The position numbers were made by a program, and so were the translations under genes. The notes beneath the pieces were generated by a model, which worked only from the letters and a program-made list of their open reading frames with translations, was not told the DNA's origin and searched no databases. Source: Zasmidium citrigriseum (lineage: Eukaryota > Ascomycota > Dothideomycetes > Mycosphaerellales > Mycosphaerellaceae). From it: a stretch of DNA of 64,000 nucleotides. The stretch spans positions 310,001-374,000 of the forward strand of contig NHNW01000032.1 of the NCBI GenBank assembly GCA_002786025.1, read 5' to 3'. Positions 23,511 to 33,291 of the stretch are shown here, in pieces; the stretch's first letter is position 1; every line of letters starts with the position of its first letter.

Positions 23511-24205
23511 ATGGATCCAATGGACCTCGACCCTCTCGACCGCAACTTCATATTCCCACGACCATCCGACGACCCACCCGCCGATGATGCACCCCAAGAC
23601 ACCTCCTTCGAAGACTCCCTACTCGCCACCCCCAAAACGCCCCTAACACTCTTCTCCCTCCCCGCCGAGCTCCGCAACCGCATCTACCACTACGCCGTCG
23701 TAGACCCCAACGCCAACGGCGAACTCGTAATCTCCTCTTCCAACTATCAACAACCCGCCCTCCTCCGGGCGAGCCGCCAACTCCGTTTCGAGGCTTCGCC
23801 AATATTCTACTTCGAGAACCTCTTCCGATTCAGTTGTCCGGATTTCGATTGTTGGGCTCTGGCGAGTTTCAGCCAGCATTATAGGCGGTTTTGGAGTCAT
23901 CCGCGGGCGGGCAAGTTTAAGTTTGAGATTCCGGGGGCGAAGAATAGTTGGGCGAATTTGGAGGTTTGGTTGAAGATGGTGCATGAGAGGTGTGTTTATT
24001 CCACTTCGGTATTGGGATGGGGGTGATGCTGACTGCGAATAGAAAGATCCCGGCGTTGAATCGAGTTAGTGTGCAGGATGATATGAGTGGGAGGAGCTTG
24101 GCTGCCAGAGCTATGGCTGTTGTGAGGGAGTTGAGGGATTTGCCCTGGGACCGAGTTAAGATCATTTTGGAGCAGTTGAAGGTCTCGAATACGCATTGGG
24201 TCTGA
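23511..24205 (+). CDS. F-box/2EXR-like protein, subgroup A (213 aa, 2 exons)
   Basis: Exons 23511-23989 and 24043-24205; the 53-bp intron has GTGTGT and TAG ends, a TGCTGAC branch site, and closes in phase (HER then KIPALN). ATG 23511 has a strong context (GACATGG); ATG 23469 in the same frame would add 14 residues. The motif is the clearest in the window: FSLPAELRNRIYHYAVVD, then LLRASRQLRFEASPIFYF. This is the standard fungal 2EXR/F-box-like module ending in 'IFY.EN.F'. It lacks the CRVW domain of the other subgroup A genes and is shorter, with a C-terminal helix-rich part. It is the only spliced member of subgroup A. Confidence 0.85.
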
Positions 24206-24694
24206 AGACTAAGACCGCTTCAGCTTGGGAGTTGATTTCGAGATGGGAATGACCATTCAGGGACGAAGGTGGAAAGCATTGCAGGACTGGATGGGGTCCT
24301 TGAAAAGTCGCAATCGCCGCCTCTGGGATTGGGAAGCCACCATGTCACTTGTCCATACTCTCGTGTTCAGATCTTGCTATTGCTGGCACGCAGAAGAAAG
24401 CCGATCATGGTATTACATTGTTGACATAAAGAAACCTCGTTACTAGTAAGCGTTCTTTATCCCAACAAGGCACTACCTCTTCCACGCAACCCCATCGAAC
24501 AAAGACACCCAACCCTTTGTTATCAAGCATAAACGTCGACTTCTTCGCAAAGATTAGAGAGGCCATACAGGATCCTGTTGAGTTCGTCCCCAGTCAGTGT
24601 CAGGATACACTGCCTTCCAAGGATCTCAACGTTCAAAGTCTCCTGTGTCACCAATCCTTTGGGCAGGACCCATTCCACGACGACCAAGCTCATC
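24206..24694. other. Intergenic, no gene seen
   Basis: A 73-codon frame (24225-24446) starts just after the preceding stop but has no family features. The remainder is probable promoter for the coiled-coil gene. Confidence 0.4.
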
Positions 24695-25168
24695 ATGACG
24701 AGCCAAGCTTCCGCTGCCGGTCAGCCTCCCCGTTCGCCCTCCGTGTCTTCGACCGGATCGAACTCCCCACCGGCGAGCCCAGTGCGTGAGCAGTACAACG
24801 AGAACATCGTTGTGCTTCCCGATGCGGAGATGTCAAATGCTCTGCAGATCTTCGCTGACATTGCTCAAGCCTCTGAGCCCAGTGCTCGCGAGCAAGAGCT
24901 TGCGCAGCGAGAGCAGTACGTCTCGCAGCAGATCGCAGCTATCGACCAAGTTGCTCAGTCTCTTGCTAGAAAGCAGCAGAGACTGCTGGCTTGGGAGCGA
25001 GACTTGCGTCGACGGGAGCATGAGTTGCAGTCACAACACCAGACACCTGCAGAGTCTGCAAATCCTGTGCTCGTTCAGACGATGCCAGCTCAGTCGACAG
25101 CCGCCCCCAAGCAAACCAGTTTGTGGGACAGTATGGATGCTGTGCATGACTTTGTGAAGCGTTTTTGA
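24695..25168 (+). CDS. Small coiled-coil protein (157 aa)
   Basis: Single exon from ATG 24695; the longer open frame upstream begins on a non-ATG codon. The N-terminus is Ser/Pro-rich (SPSVSSTGSNSPPASP) and probably disordered. Residues of about 62-114 are Glu/Gln/Arg-rich with heptad spacing (REQELAQREQYVSQQ, RKQQRLLAWERDLRRRE), a likely coiled coil. The C-terminus ends SLWDSMDAVHDFVKRF, possibly an amphipathic helix. No family recognised. It is one of three coiled-coil genes in the array (with 42204 and 43128), but sequence similarity to those is not evident beyond composition. It may be a scaffold or partner protein; this is a guess. Confidence 0.65.
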   Translation: MTSQASAAGQPPRSPSVSSTGSNSPPASPVREQYNENIVVLPDAEMSNALQIFADIAQASEPSAREQELAQREQYVSQQIAAIDQVAQSLARKQQRLLAWERDLRRREHELQSQHQTPAESANPVLVQTMPAQSTAAPKQTSLWDSMDAVHDFVKRF

Positions 25169-25469
25169 GACGCAGGGAAGTCTAGAGTCTTATGAACGCA
25201 TTTGCGACGGAGGTAGTTCTATCGTACATGAATAGCGTACAGCGTAGAAAAGTGAAAGTTACCAAGTCCAGCCCCTTCAATGTTTTCGAATCCATTTTCC
25301 AATCGTCTCATCGTCAACTCTCCATGATTCAGTGAGTGCCCGATCAGCTGGTCCGTTCCTGGAACACCCCTTCTTTCTTGAATATGAACGTCGCCGTAGC
25401 ATCGGAGGCACGGTAGTACTCCAGGTGACACAGCCCTTGCAGATGGTTGTTCTGCGATCAACGTCGAGT
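25169..25469. other. Intergenic, convergent gene ends
   Basis: Short gap between the coiled-coil gene (+) and an F-box-like gene (-). No gene seen. Confidence 0.45.
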
Positions 25470-26520
25470 CTAAAGCTTCGGACAATCACACCAATACATG
25501 AACCCACATCCTGCGCAGACTGATAGTCGATCGACGGCCTGTTAGAGAAGTTAGCTCGCAATGTATTGTCTGATAACGGCTTGCACGTACTTTCAAGTCG
25601 AGTCCTTCCGGTTCGAAAGGAGCCCATTTCGTCGACCATTTGCTGACACGCTGCCCGATCTTCTGGTACTCTGACTTGGCGTCGATACGACTGTGGAAGC
25701 GTACACTATAGCCTGAAGTACCGACCTCGGACCAGGTCTCATCGTCTCGCGAGCTGTACGCGAATGTTTGCATGACGGCAAGAAGTCGCTCGGTCGTCAG
25801 GAACTTCTCGTTGATGTTGACTTCGCTGTCCTCGTCGTCTGGGTCCTGAAGGTCGGTATAGTACATCTCTACTTCACCCTCGTGCTTATTGTCAATGGTG
25901 CAGACCAAATGGTCGAAAAGGTATTGCACCTCTTGTGTCTCGTAGAAGGGACAGCTGTTTGCGTTGATCTCCCAGAAGAGCTCGTAGCTCAATGGCCTGC
26001 CCCAATCCCTTTCGTTCGTGAAGTTTTCTGGATTCCAGTCCGGGATGGGAACACGGACAGTGTGGCGTATCATGGCTTCCTCGGCGCTTGTATCTTCGTC
26101 GCGGCGGAAACTGAAGACGTGCGGGTGTGACACCTCGGCCCAGCGAAACAAGTTCAGCAGCATCGGTGGCAGCAGCGTTAGGGAGCGTGCTTGCGCCGGC
26201 GTGATTGACCCAGAGGAGTCCTCCTTCCAGCAAGCAGTCGTCTTGTTCCAGAAGATATCATGGTCGACCACCACCAGCGTGCCCTCCTTCTTTAGCTTCG
26301 CCTCGGCTGCATGCATGACAGGCGGGTACGTCAGAACATCCATCAGTCCAGCCCACTGCGACTTGCCAACCGCTTCGATGACAGGATATGCGCCGCCTCC
26401 AGGCACGTACTCGACATGGTGGACCTTGACCTTCAACTGCAGTGGAACAGCCTCTTCGAAAATCATGTACTTCAGCTCTTGCGGAATGTCCTGGCGCTCC
26501 CACAGCTCGGCGATAAACAT
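25470..26520 (-). CDS. F-box-like protein, subgroup B (332 aa spliced; 344 aa unspliced)
   Basis: ATG at 26520. The F-box-like motif DIPQELKYMIFEEAVPLQLK is at residues 11-30, directly followed by VKVHHVEYVPGGG; the remainder is rich in Asp/Glu with WERD-like patches. A 52-bp intron near the 3' end (25539-25590: GTACGT, GCTAAC branch, ACAG) is likely. When spliced, the protein ends with a short Cys-rich tail (VCAGCGFMYWCDC) at 25470. When read through, it ends at 25486 with a different, basic tail. Both ends are possible, so the C-terminus is uncertain. It is related in layout to 27104, 28801 and 30245. No secretion or membrane signals. Confidence 0.78.
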
Positions 26521-27103
26521 GATGGTGGCGGTGATTTTGTCGGGTGCGTTTGTGTTGAAAAGCTAGAGTGAGTGTCGCAAGTTCTGGTGGTGCTGGAAGC
26601 AAGCGTGGCAGGAGCGACCGCTTAATTCACGCTAACCCTCCTGGGAAACCACGAAACAGCCGTTCGCTAGCCCCGTTTGGAAGCGATCACTCGCAAACCC
26701 TCCTGGCTACCTGTTAGACCTTACAAATGTGTCCCTGTGAGCTCGCTGGCTTCGTGTACTTGCTGGAATGGACTTGTCTGAGCATACATTGGAAAGGAGG
26801 ATAACTGCTCCTCCAAGATCTTGACTCGTTGGACACATGGGATACGGGAGAGGACAAGCGTTGAGTTTCTAATCCAATGTATGAGCTATCTAATACTGGT
26901 ATGCAGCCAAGCCCTGCGATATCTATTCCCTTTGGATGGTACCCTAAAATTCTGACCTGCTCTGATTCCAGCAAGCAATCTTGTGCGTTTTGCGTCTTGT
27001 CTTTGGACGCACCGTGTGGGTTTCAGTCGTAATCGATTGCGTTGGAAGCGTCCGTTCGCCTGCATCAAGGGGATATCGGTCTTGGGCATAGGCCGTTCGA
27101 CAG
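26521..27103. other. Promoter region of the 25470-26520 gene and spacer
   Basis: Contains ATTCACGCTAACCC (26625-26638) and GCTAGCCCCG (26666-26675), both about 100-150 bp upstream of the minus-strand start at 26520. The same words occur upstream of the next gene. No gene seen. Confidence 0.5.
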
Positions 27104-28084
27104 CTAGTCGTACCCCAGAAGATAGTGTCGCTGTGCGTGGCATTCTGCACCGCCATGCTGGAAGATCTCCTTCGCCTTCTTCATCCCCTCGATCTTGTCC
27201 ATGAGGGCCCCCGGCGTCATCCAAGTAGTCATGTCCCAATCTGCCGCCTCAGCATCCTCCGTGCCCTCGTTCTCAGCATGGAACGTACGGACCATCTGGA
27301 CTGTCACCCTCCACTCATTGGGCTTCTCGAAGATCGATGGAGCATTGAGGGACATCACCTGATCCAAGCAGGTCGGAAGCGAGGCGGCGTCGACTTGGCG
27401 AGGTTGTGGGCTCCAGAAGAAGTTGCGGATGTCTTGACCGAGTCGATTGATCGTGTCGAGAATCAGCTCCATTGGGTGTCTGTCAAAGCTTGTGTGGTTG
27501 TTCGTTGTGTCGAGTGCAGAGCCGAGGGCGTTGATATGCCAATGGAGCTCGAGTGATGTTGTCTGATGGGTGACCGGGTCTCTCGAAACGACGATGACGA
27601 GATGGAGCAGTACTTGACAGGCTGGGTTGGTATCTGTGCCTACAAAGCCTTCGACCAAGATGCAGCAGCTTGCAGCGAACTGGTTGAATCGAGATACCAG
27701 CTTGCGGGCTTCCTGTGCAGCACCGGGTGCTGTTGCTTCTGCGATGCGCTTGAGACTGATGCGCTGCGAATCGGTGTTGGCGCTGGAAACAATCAGAGTA
27801 GCGCTCTGAGCCATGGTGCGATCAACTCCTGTTCTGGTGCGCGAACACACCGCCCTTGGAACCTGTAGCAACTTCCAGTCTTCCATGTTGCGGGCGTAAG
27901 GGTTGACGACCGGGTCCGGGTAGACGCCGTTTACGAGTTGGCTGAAATAGGTGGTAGTCATGTGGACACGCAACTCGGATGGTGCCATAGCCTCGACAAT
28001 ATCAAGCTTCAGTTCCATCGGTAGCGCATCAGACGCCCAGCGAGCGTCGAGGTCGATTGCGTGGCCTCGACCTAACGGATCCAT
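27104..28084 (-). CDS. F-box-like protein, subgroup B, tandem copy 1 (326 aa)
   Basis: Single exon from ATG 28084. The N-terminus DLDARWASDALPMELKLDIV (residues 11-30) contains the F-box-like LPMELKLDIVEAMAP. The rest has RDPVTHQTTSL and MSLNAPSIF segments. The neighbouring gene at 28801-29781 is exactly the same length and matches at about 25 of 33 residues around the motif, in the same register, so the two are a tandem duplication with a period of 1,697 bp. The C-terminal parts have drifted much more. The C-terminus ends with HAQRHYLLGYD, matched by VRRDYQLGFN in the copy. No signal peptide or membrane span. Confidence 0.86.
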   Translation of the reverse strand: MDPLGRGHAIDLDARWASDALPMELKLDIVEAMAPSELRVHMTTTYFSQLVNGVYPDPVVNPYARNMEDWKLLQVPRAVCSRTRTGVDRTMAQSATLIVSSANTDSQRISLKRIAEATAPGAAQEARKLVSRFNQFAASCCILVEGFVGTDTNPACQVLLHLVIVVSRDPVTHQTTSLELHWHINALGSALDTTNNHTSFDRHPMELILDTINRLGQDIRNFFWSPQPRQVDAASLPTCLDQVMSLNAPSIFEKPNEWRVTVQMVRTFHAENEGTEDAEAADWDMTTWMTPGALMDKIEGMKKAKEIFQHGGAECHAQRHYLLGYD

Positions 28085-28800
28085 GCTGAAATGCGGACTG
28101 TTGCAGTCGATTGGGCAGTTGTGGTGGTCTGCGACGATGATGTGGTAAGTTGCAAGTTCTGGTCGTGAAGCGGAGAAAGGTCAAGGGATTCGGAGCTGGC
28201 GTTCGGCGATTCACGCTAGCCCCGTTGGGAAGCTGCGACCCGCTTCACGTGCTGAACGTGAAGCTCCTGCCGCCTCAATCCACACCTCTCGCCGTCAACT
28301 GGTCGTAACATGTACATGTGCAGCAGTTGTGACACGTTTGTATAGAGTTCGTTATCAGCCCCACATCGCATCAATTTTCAGAAGGGGCGAAATACCTCCT
28401 ATTCTTGCTGGGCGCTCTGAAGTATCTTTATTCAGAGGCGGGAGAAGACACATGAAGCCAAGTATTTGACGTGAGGAAGTTCAAGCTATGCGTCGCTTAC
28501 GCTTTGCGATGTGAGAATGCCGGTTTCATATGCTCTCTATGTTTCTATGTACCGCGGTCAATACGTGCTCCCTGGGAATCGGTGTATATCCAATCTACCT
28601 ACCTGAGACCAAAGGCACGCATACTGGCTCGTTTCCAGGCCAGAAAGGTATCCAGAGACCCCTTCATTGACTCGTGAAATTTTCTTCATATCCTGTAAGC
28701 GTACTTGAGCACACTGTGACTGCTCCTGCGTCGCGAGAGGAGGATCGAGCTGTGCGTACATCTGACCTCGTGTTCTCGCTCGCTTGTCTCCGGACCGGTG
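28085..28800. other. Intergenic with shared promoter words
   Basis: ATTCACGCTAGCCCCG lies at 28209-28224, about 125 bp upstream of the start at 28084, the same place as the related words before 26520. The rest has no gene. Confidence 0.5.
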
Positions 28801-29781
28801 CTAGTTGAATCCCAGCTGGTAGTCGCGACGCACACAACAGGATGCCGCTCCACCCAGACCATCCCCTCCGTTCTCTTCGATGTTCTTGATCTTTGTGACA
28901 AGCTCCTCGGTGGTCAACCAGGATCCAGTCGACCAAGACGCCGTGCGTGGGACGGGACCGACAGGCTCCTCGGCCTTGTCGTCCTTGTCGTCCACCCAAA
29001 CCTGAAACATGGTCACCTGCCATTTGGTGCCGCTGTGAAAGAGAAGCGGAGCGTTGAGCGAGAGCATGTGCTCGATAGATGATGGCAAGTGGCTGGCGCT
29101 GATCTCCACGTCTACGAGATCTTGAAAGTAGCGGGTAATGTCGCGTTCGATTGTTCTCATGGCTTTGAGAACCAAGCCCATTGGAAGTGCATCGAAGTCG
29201 TCCTTGTAGCTCGTGATGGTGAACACGTCGCTGGTAGTGTTGACGATGGATTTGACGTTGAGAGCCGTCAAGCGATGGGTGTTTGGGTCTCGTGACGCCT
29301 CAACGGTGGTTTCCAGCAAAGCGGACCAGGCGCGAGTCTCTCCGACGAATCCGGTCAGTATGTAGGAGTAGTCCGTGATGAAGTTGTTGAAGCTCGGAAT
29401 CAGGTTTGCGGACTCGCGCATTCCCGAACTGGCGGTCATCTCGATGGTGCGGCGATGACTCAGGCGGTTGGTGCAGGTCCTGTTGTGGTACACGCGCAGA
29501 GTCGCATGCTCTTTCACGGCACGTTGCAAAGCCGATCTCGTACTGGTGCATACCGCGCGAACGGTTTGCAATGGCTTCCAATCCTCCATGTAGCGGGCTT
29601 CGAATCTAGCATATGCTTCTTGTCGGACTCCGTTGACGTACTCGTAAACCAGCCACATGTGGGCACCCAGCTCGGTAGGCGTAATAGCCTCGACGATCGA
29701 GAGCTTGAGTTCCATGGGTAGTGCGTCGGAGGCCCAGCGGGCGTCGAGCTCGAGGGGCTCCTTTCCGGGCGGCGAGTCCAT
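28801..29781 (-). CDS. F-box-like protein, subgroup B, tandem copy 2 (326 aa)
   Basis: Single exon. The open frame reaches 30006 but starts there on GTG; ATG 29781 was chosen because it gives the same length and register as the tandem copy at 27104. The motif LPMELKLSIVEAITPTEL begins at residue 21 after ELDARWASDA. Shared downstream blocks are RDPNTHRLTAL and MLSLNAPLLF. Between these blocks the two copies differ strongly, including the region where partner binding would be expected in an F-box protein. It faces the gene at 30245 across a 463-bp shared upstream region. An in-frame ATG at 29856 is an alternative start. Confidence 0.85.
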   Translation of the reverse strand: MDSPPGKEPLELDARWASDALPMELKLSIVEAITPTELGAHMWLVYEYVNGVRQEAYARFEARYMEDWKPLQTVRAVCTSTRSALQRAVKEHATLRVYHNRTCTNRLSHRRTIEMTASSGMRESANLIPSFNNFITDYSYILTGFVGETRAWSALLETTVEASRDPNTHRLTALNVKSIVNTTSDVFTITSYKDDFDALPMGLVLKAMRTIERDITRYFQDLVDVEISASHLPSSIEHMLSLNAPLLFHSGTKWQVTMFQVWVDDKDDKAEEPVGPVPRTASWSTGSWLTTEELVTKIKNIEENGGDGLGGAASCCVRRDYQLGFN

Positions 29782-30244
29782 GATGCGGTGCGGCGACGAA
29801 GTCGAACTGTTCTCGAGATCTCTCAGGCGATGAGAAGGACTGGTGATACGGATCATTGAACAAGAGGCGTAGTCGCAGTCGGCGTTGTCGAGAACAGGAA
29901 GATGGCGGAAGTTGAGGGTGGATTTGAGTTGCGCTTGGGAAGGTGCCGCGTCTGGGTATTCACCTACACGGAACACGTGAAAGTGCTCAAGTCGGGAGAG
30001 ATTCACGCGATAGAGGCGTGATCAACGTGTATCGACGGCGTTAGAGCAAGATGTCCGTATTAAGGGCAAGATAGGTCACATCGAGCCCTGCGTGAAGACG
30101 TGGCGTTGTTTGGAGGTGAGGCTTGGCATGCCGGCGGTCCAAACAGCCCAAAAACGAAAACTTGTCACCTTGCTGTCTCTATCCCCACCAACCTCATCTC
30201 CAACCACGCCGTCCGCCGCACCATCAAGGTCTTTTGGAGATAGC
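29782..30244. promoter_or_regulatory. Shared upstream region between divergent F-box-like genes
   Basis: The starts at 29781 (-) and 30245 (+) face away from each other, so both promoters must lie here. ATTCACGCG occurs at 30001-30009. Sequence downstream of 30128 could be coding if the upstream ATG of the + gene is used. Confidence 0.45.
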
Positions 30245-31126
30245 ATGATGGCGGAGAACGAGCCGCCAAAGACGCTCCCCCAGGAGCTCCAACTTCTCGT
30301 GGCGCGGGCCTCCGTCCCCGGCGTCCTGCGGGTGAGAGCCCGCTACGTTGGAGGCTCCACGAGAAGCTCCCGCGCCTGGATCCTGGAGTGCCTCAATGGC
30401 GGAGACTGGACCTCTGCCATCAGCTGGTACAGCATGCCTTTCGCCCGGGACGACATCGTGCGAGAGATCGGCGAGAAGAACGTCCTCCGCATCGACCTGT
30501 GGCGCGACCAGCGAGAGGCCTTCCCCGTCGACATGCGGGTCAACGCTGCCCTCTACAAGAACAGACGCGAGATCGCCATTCCTGCCTGGATTCTGGGAGA
30601 GATCCGCCACATCGAGATCCGCGGCTTGCGACTCTACCACCAGATCACCGATGCCGACGACGAGATTGGCGACTACAACAAGATCCTTAAATCGCTGGAT
30701 AACAACAAGCATTTCGAGCGATACACCATCAATCTGAGCCAAGCAAGCGATGGCCAGATCTCACTGCAAGGCATCGACAGAGAAACACTCTGGGACTGCG
30801 CCGCCGTTACCTTCTTCAACAAGCACGACACATCACTTCCTGACAAGATCGCCCATCACCGCACCACACAGACGGACAGCTTGGCTTCGATGGTGGAGTT
30901 CAGAATCGCCAATGCTGTGGCTTTGGAACATGACTTGCCGTACCTTCTTGGCATGATTGTGGCGGAGATCAATGGGGAGTTGACACGACAGAGAGAGTGG
31001 CTTACGACTGGGAGTGGAGACACGGTGGCTGTTGCCTGCAGCAATCACGAGAGTATGAAGGTGTTTGATATTGTGGAAGAGATTACGAGGGATGACTGGG
31101 AGGATAAGGACGATGATGGAGCATGA
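30245..31126 (+). CDS. F-box-like protein, subgroup B (293 aa)
   Basis: Single exon. The open frame begins on GTG at 30092; ATGs at 30128, 30245 and 30248 are available. 30245 was taken because the motif starts eleven residues later (LPQELQLLVARASVPGVLRV). The body includes alternating acidic and basic stretches and an acidic end (RDDWEDKDDDGA). The arrangement, motif at the very N-terminus followed by 'RVRARYVGG', parallels KVKVHHVEYVPGG in the gene at 25470 and RVHM in 27104, so it belongs to subgroup B although on the other strand. No signal peptide or membrane span. Confidence 0.82.
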   Translation: MMAENEPPKTLPQELQLLVARASVPGVLRVRARYVGGSTRSSRAWILECLNGGDWTSAISWYSMPFARDDIVREIGEKNVLRIDLWRDQREAFPVDMRVNAALYKNRREIAIPAWILGEIRHIEIRGLRLYHQITDADDEIGDYNKILKSLDNNKHFERYTINLSQASDGQISLQGIDRETLWDCAAVTFFNKHDTSLPDKIAHHRTTQTDSLASMVEFRIANAVALEHDLPYLLGMIVAEINGELTRQREWLTTGSGDTVAVACSNHESMKVFDIVEEITRDDWEDKDDDGA

Positions 31127-31230
31127 GAGATGGGCAGGATGGCGCTTACTTGCAGCGAGTAGCATGGATGGAAGATCGATGAGGCAGTGAAGGTTGAGAT
31201 GAAGAATGGATGAGAGAGACGGCCATGATT

Positions 31231-31334
31231 GAATAGGTGTGGAATACCCCGAGAGACTCTCCTAGAGAGCTCTCATATGAAAGCCACCTGTTGACTACAT
31301 TGATGCCCCTGTATCATGCGTTCATCTTGAGATG
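31231..31334 (+). repeat. 104-bp dispersed repeat, copy 1
   Basis: Aligns without large gaps to 31983-32086; shared blocks include ATAGG.GTGGA, CGAGAGA.TCT, GCCACCTG.TGAC and GATGCC.CTGTA.CATG. Identity looks like about three quarters. A third, partial copy lies at about 33,840-33,918. Confidence 0.6.
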
Positions 31335-31760
31335 CTGGCTATCCCGTCCATGAGCTGCTTTTGATTCGATCTAACACTTCAAGTCCTCGCTTCGTGCCTT
31401 TCACAATGCTGCAGAGAATCTATGGATGTATGATTATTGGAACCAGCGGGCGGGCTTAAAGCATGCTTGAGATCCAGAGAATCCCGAACGACATGATGGC
31501 CTTGTATGTCACCGACTGCTCCCTCGCTTGCTTCAATCCCTCTTGTTCTGGCGGGGATGGCAACAACATGCAATCTCTCCACTACCGCAATTCCAACCTC
31601 GTCTCCTTTTCATCACGTACATTATCGAATAGCTCCTGCTCAGTAATCCAGTGAGCTCACATTGTGCATTCTTGCAGTGGTTAGCATGGAATGAAGGCAG
31701 ACAATCCAGTGAAGCAAGCAATGAGAGACGAGTGGGACGAGACGGCATTGTGAAATGCTG

Positions 31761-31964
31761 ACTGAACAGTACTGAAGTAAAGCTTGAGATGAGGCATGAA
31801 TACGATAATACGAAGTGCACGAATGATGACAGACCAGCACTGAATTGAAGCTTGAAATGAGGCCTGAAGCAATAGAGGTGGGATGGGGAACTGATCGTAG
31901 ACCAGTACAGAACCGAAGCTTGAATTGGGGCAGGAATGGGAGCGGGACGACATGCGAGATGCAC
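31761..31964 (+). repeat. 68-bp tandem repeat, three copies
   Basis: The core GAAGCTTGAA.TGAGGC..GAA recurs with AGCTT at 31781, 31849 and 31917, an exact 68-bp spacing. Copies are diverged. A possible older copy precedes at about 31,693. Confidence 0.65.
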
Positions 31965-31982
31965 GATTGACATTGCTTCAGT

Positions 31983-32086
31983 AGATAGGCGTGGATCACC
32001 GCGAGAGAATCTTCGATGGAGCTGTCTTATGGACGCCACCTGCTGACCACGTCGATGCCTCTGTACCATGTGCTCCCGTCGAGATG
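31983..32086 (+). repeat. 104-bp dispersed repeat, copy 2
   Basis: Second copy of the repeat at 31231-31334, same orientation and same length. Confidence 0.6.
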
Positions 32087-32193
32087 ACCAATCTTAGCCT
32101 TGCCAGACCATCAATACCTCTTCTTGAAAGCAATCACAGAGCTGCCATACAGCCTAGTGCTATCCTCAGACGTCCTCGGATATTCCTTTGATC

Positions 32194-33291
32194 TCACGGC
32201 TCCCAGGTTCCCAGCTCCCTCATCATGAACTCGCGGACCGCCGAGACAACCTTTCCCAGCGTCGGCCGCTCCACCGTCAGCACCTTTCTCATGGACCTAG
32301 GCTCCTTGAGGCTGGATCGCCGTCCAACGCCTTTTAAGTTACGCCAGACCATGTACTCAACGACAACATCCACAGGCCTCGTCACTGCGTCGATCAGCGG
32401 CTCGTTGAACCACTCTTGCTCCTTTGGATTCCCGAGCGCCAGGGCGGCCTGACGAGAGTCTACACGACAGAGCATCTCCGTCTTCTCGACCTGACCCAGG
32501 TGTCTCTCAAAGGCGTATGTGAAAGGAGGACATCCGACCAGAGCTTTACCGAAGAGTCTGTCACCGGTCACGCCCGGGATGTCGGCGCGACGGTACTTGA
32601 AGATTGCAGCGTTGCCGGTGACGGGGATCCAGACCGGACGATTGTCCCAGTATGTCGTCTTGAGCTCGAGGTCATCGGAGGCACCTGCATGGGCTCGGAG
32701 TTCGGACGTATCCCAAAAGGCTCGATTGAAGGTGGTGTTGACACGCTGGGCGCCAATGACAGAGGTCGGGTCCAGTTGAAGGAGGATCAGGACGACGAGC
32801 TCTTGGATACCAAAGACGCGTTGAGAGGCTGGAGTGTCTTCGACCGCGCTCTTCTTGACAGCTAGAGTGGTGGCCGTTGACTTCTTCGGAGTGATGCTCT
32901 GGTCGTTCGGCTTCAGCTTACGGCGGTTTTGGCCTCGCTGTATGCGTTGGGACACGACTCGAGGCTTTGACTGCGACGAGGTATCGGCCTCGAGGGATGC
33001 GCTCTCATCAATCCTGTTGTGCTCGATGCTACAAGCAGGAGAGAGAACAGTGTGAAGCTTGCGAGTTGTCGTCTTTGGAGCCAGCTGCTTGCGAAGGACG
33101 CTCTGGCGGGAGCGTTTCACGACGCCGTACTGCATGAGCAGGTTCCACTCGACTGGCGTTGCCGACGAGGTCATGTCAGTCGCGCGAGGACTCGAGGAAG
33201 CTTGTGTCTTGGAGGCGGTCTTGCCTCGGCGAGCAGCGTGCATCTGTTGTGTTGTGAGCAACGGGTCGAGACCATCACCTTGGAATTGCAT
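32194..33291 (-). CDS. F-box protein, subgroup C (365 aa)
   Basis: Single exon as drawn. The open frame continues to 33471 but starts on GTG; ATG 33291 was chosen, while an upstream exon cannot be excluded because GTAAGC precedes it. Residues 1-155 are basic and Ser/Thr-rich (KPNDQSITPKKSTATTLAVK), probably disordered and nuclear. A canonical fungal F-box follows at about 158-200: RVFGIQELVVLILLQLDPTS, then AQRVNTTFNRAFWDTSELR. This is the form seen in fungal F-box proteins, which bind Skp1 and bring substrates to SCF ubiquitin ligases. The C-terminal domain (about 165 residues) is unrecognised. Related to 48620 and 49858 through the F-box only. Confidence 0.82.
   Translation of the reverse strand: MQFQGDGLDPLLTTQQMHAARRGKTASKTQASSSPRATDMTSSATPVEWNLLMQYGVVKRSRQSVLRKQLAPKTTTRKLHTVLSPACSIEHNRIDESASLEADTSSQSKPRVVSQRIQRGQNRRKLKPNDQSITPKKSTATTLAVKKSAVEDTPASQRVFGIQELVVLILLQLDPTSVIGAQRVNTTFNRAFWDTSELRAHAGASDDLELKTTYWDNRPVWIPVTGNAAIFKYRRADIPGVTGDRLFGKALVGCPPFTYAFERHLGQVEKTEMLCRVDSRQAALALGNPKEQEWFNEPLIDAVTRPVDVVVEYMVWRNLKGVGRRSSLKEPRSMRKVLTVERPTLGKVVSAVREFMMRELGTWEP

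Larger units (their letters stand above)
31127..32193. other. Intergenic with nested direct repeats
   Basis: Convergent ends of two F-box-like genes. It holds two diverged copies of a 104-bp repeat and, between them, a 68-bp tandem repeat (separate entries). No gene is called; frames across the repeats are incidental. Confidence 0.55.

Noticed and set aside
24225..24446. 73-codon frame after the spliced F-box-like gene
   Set aside because: No motif; no splice path that joins it to the preceding gene.
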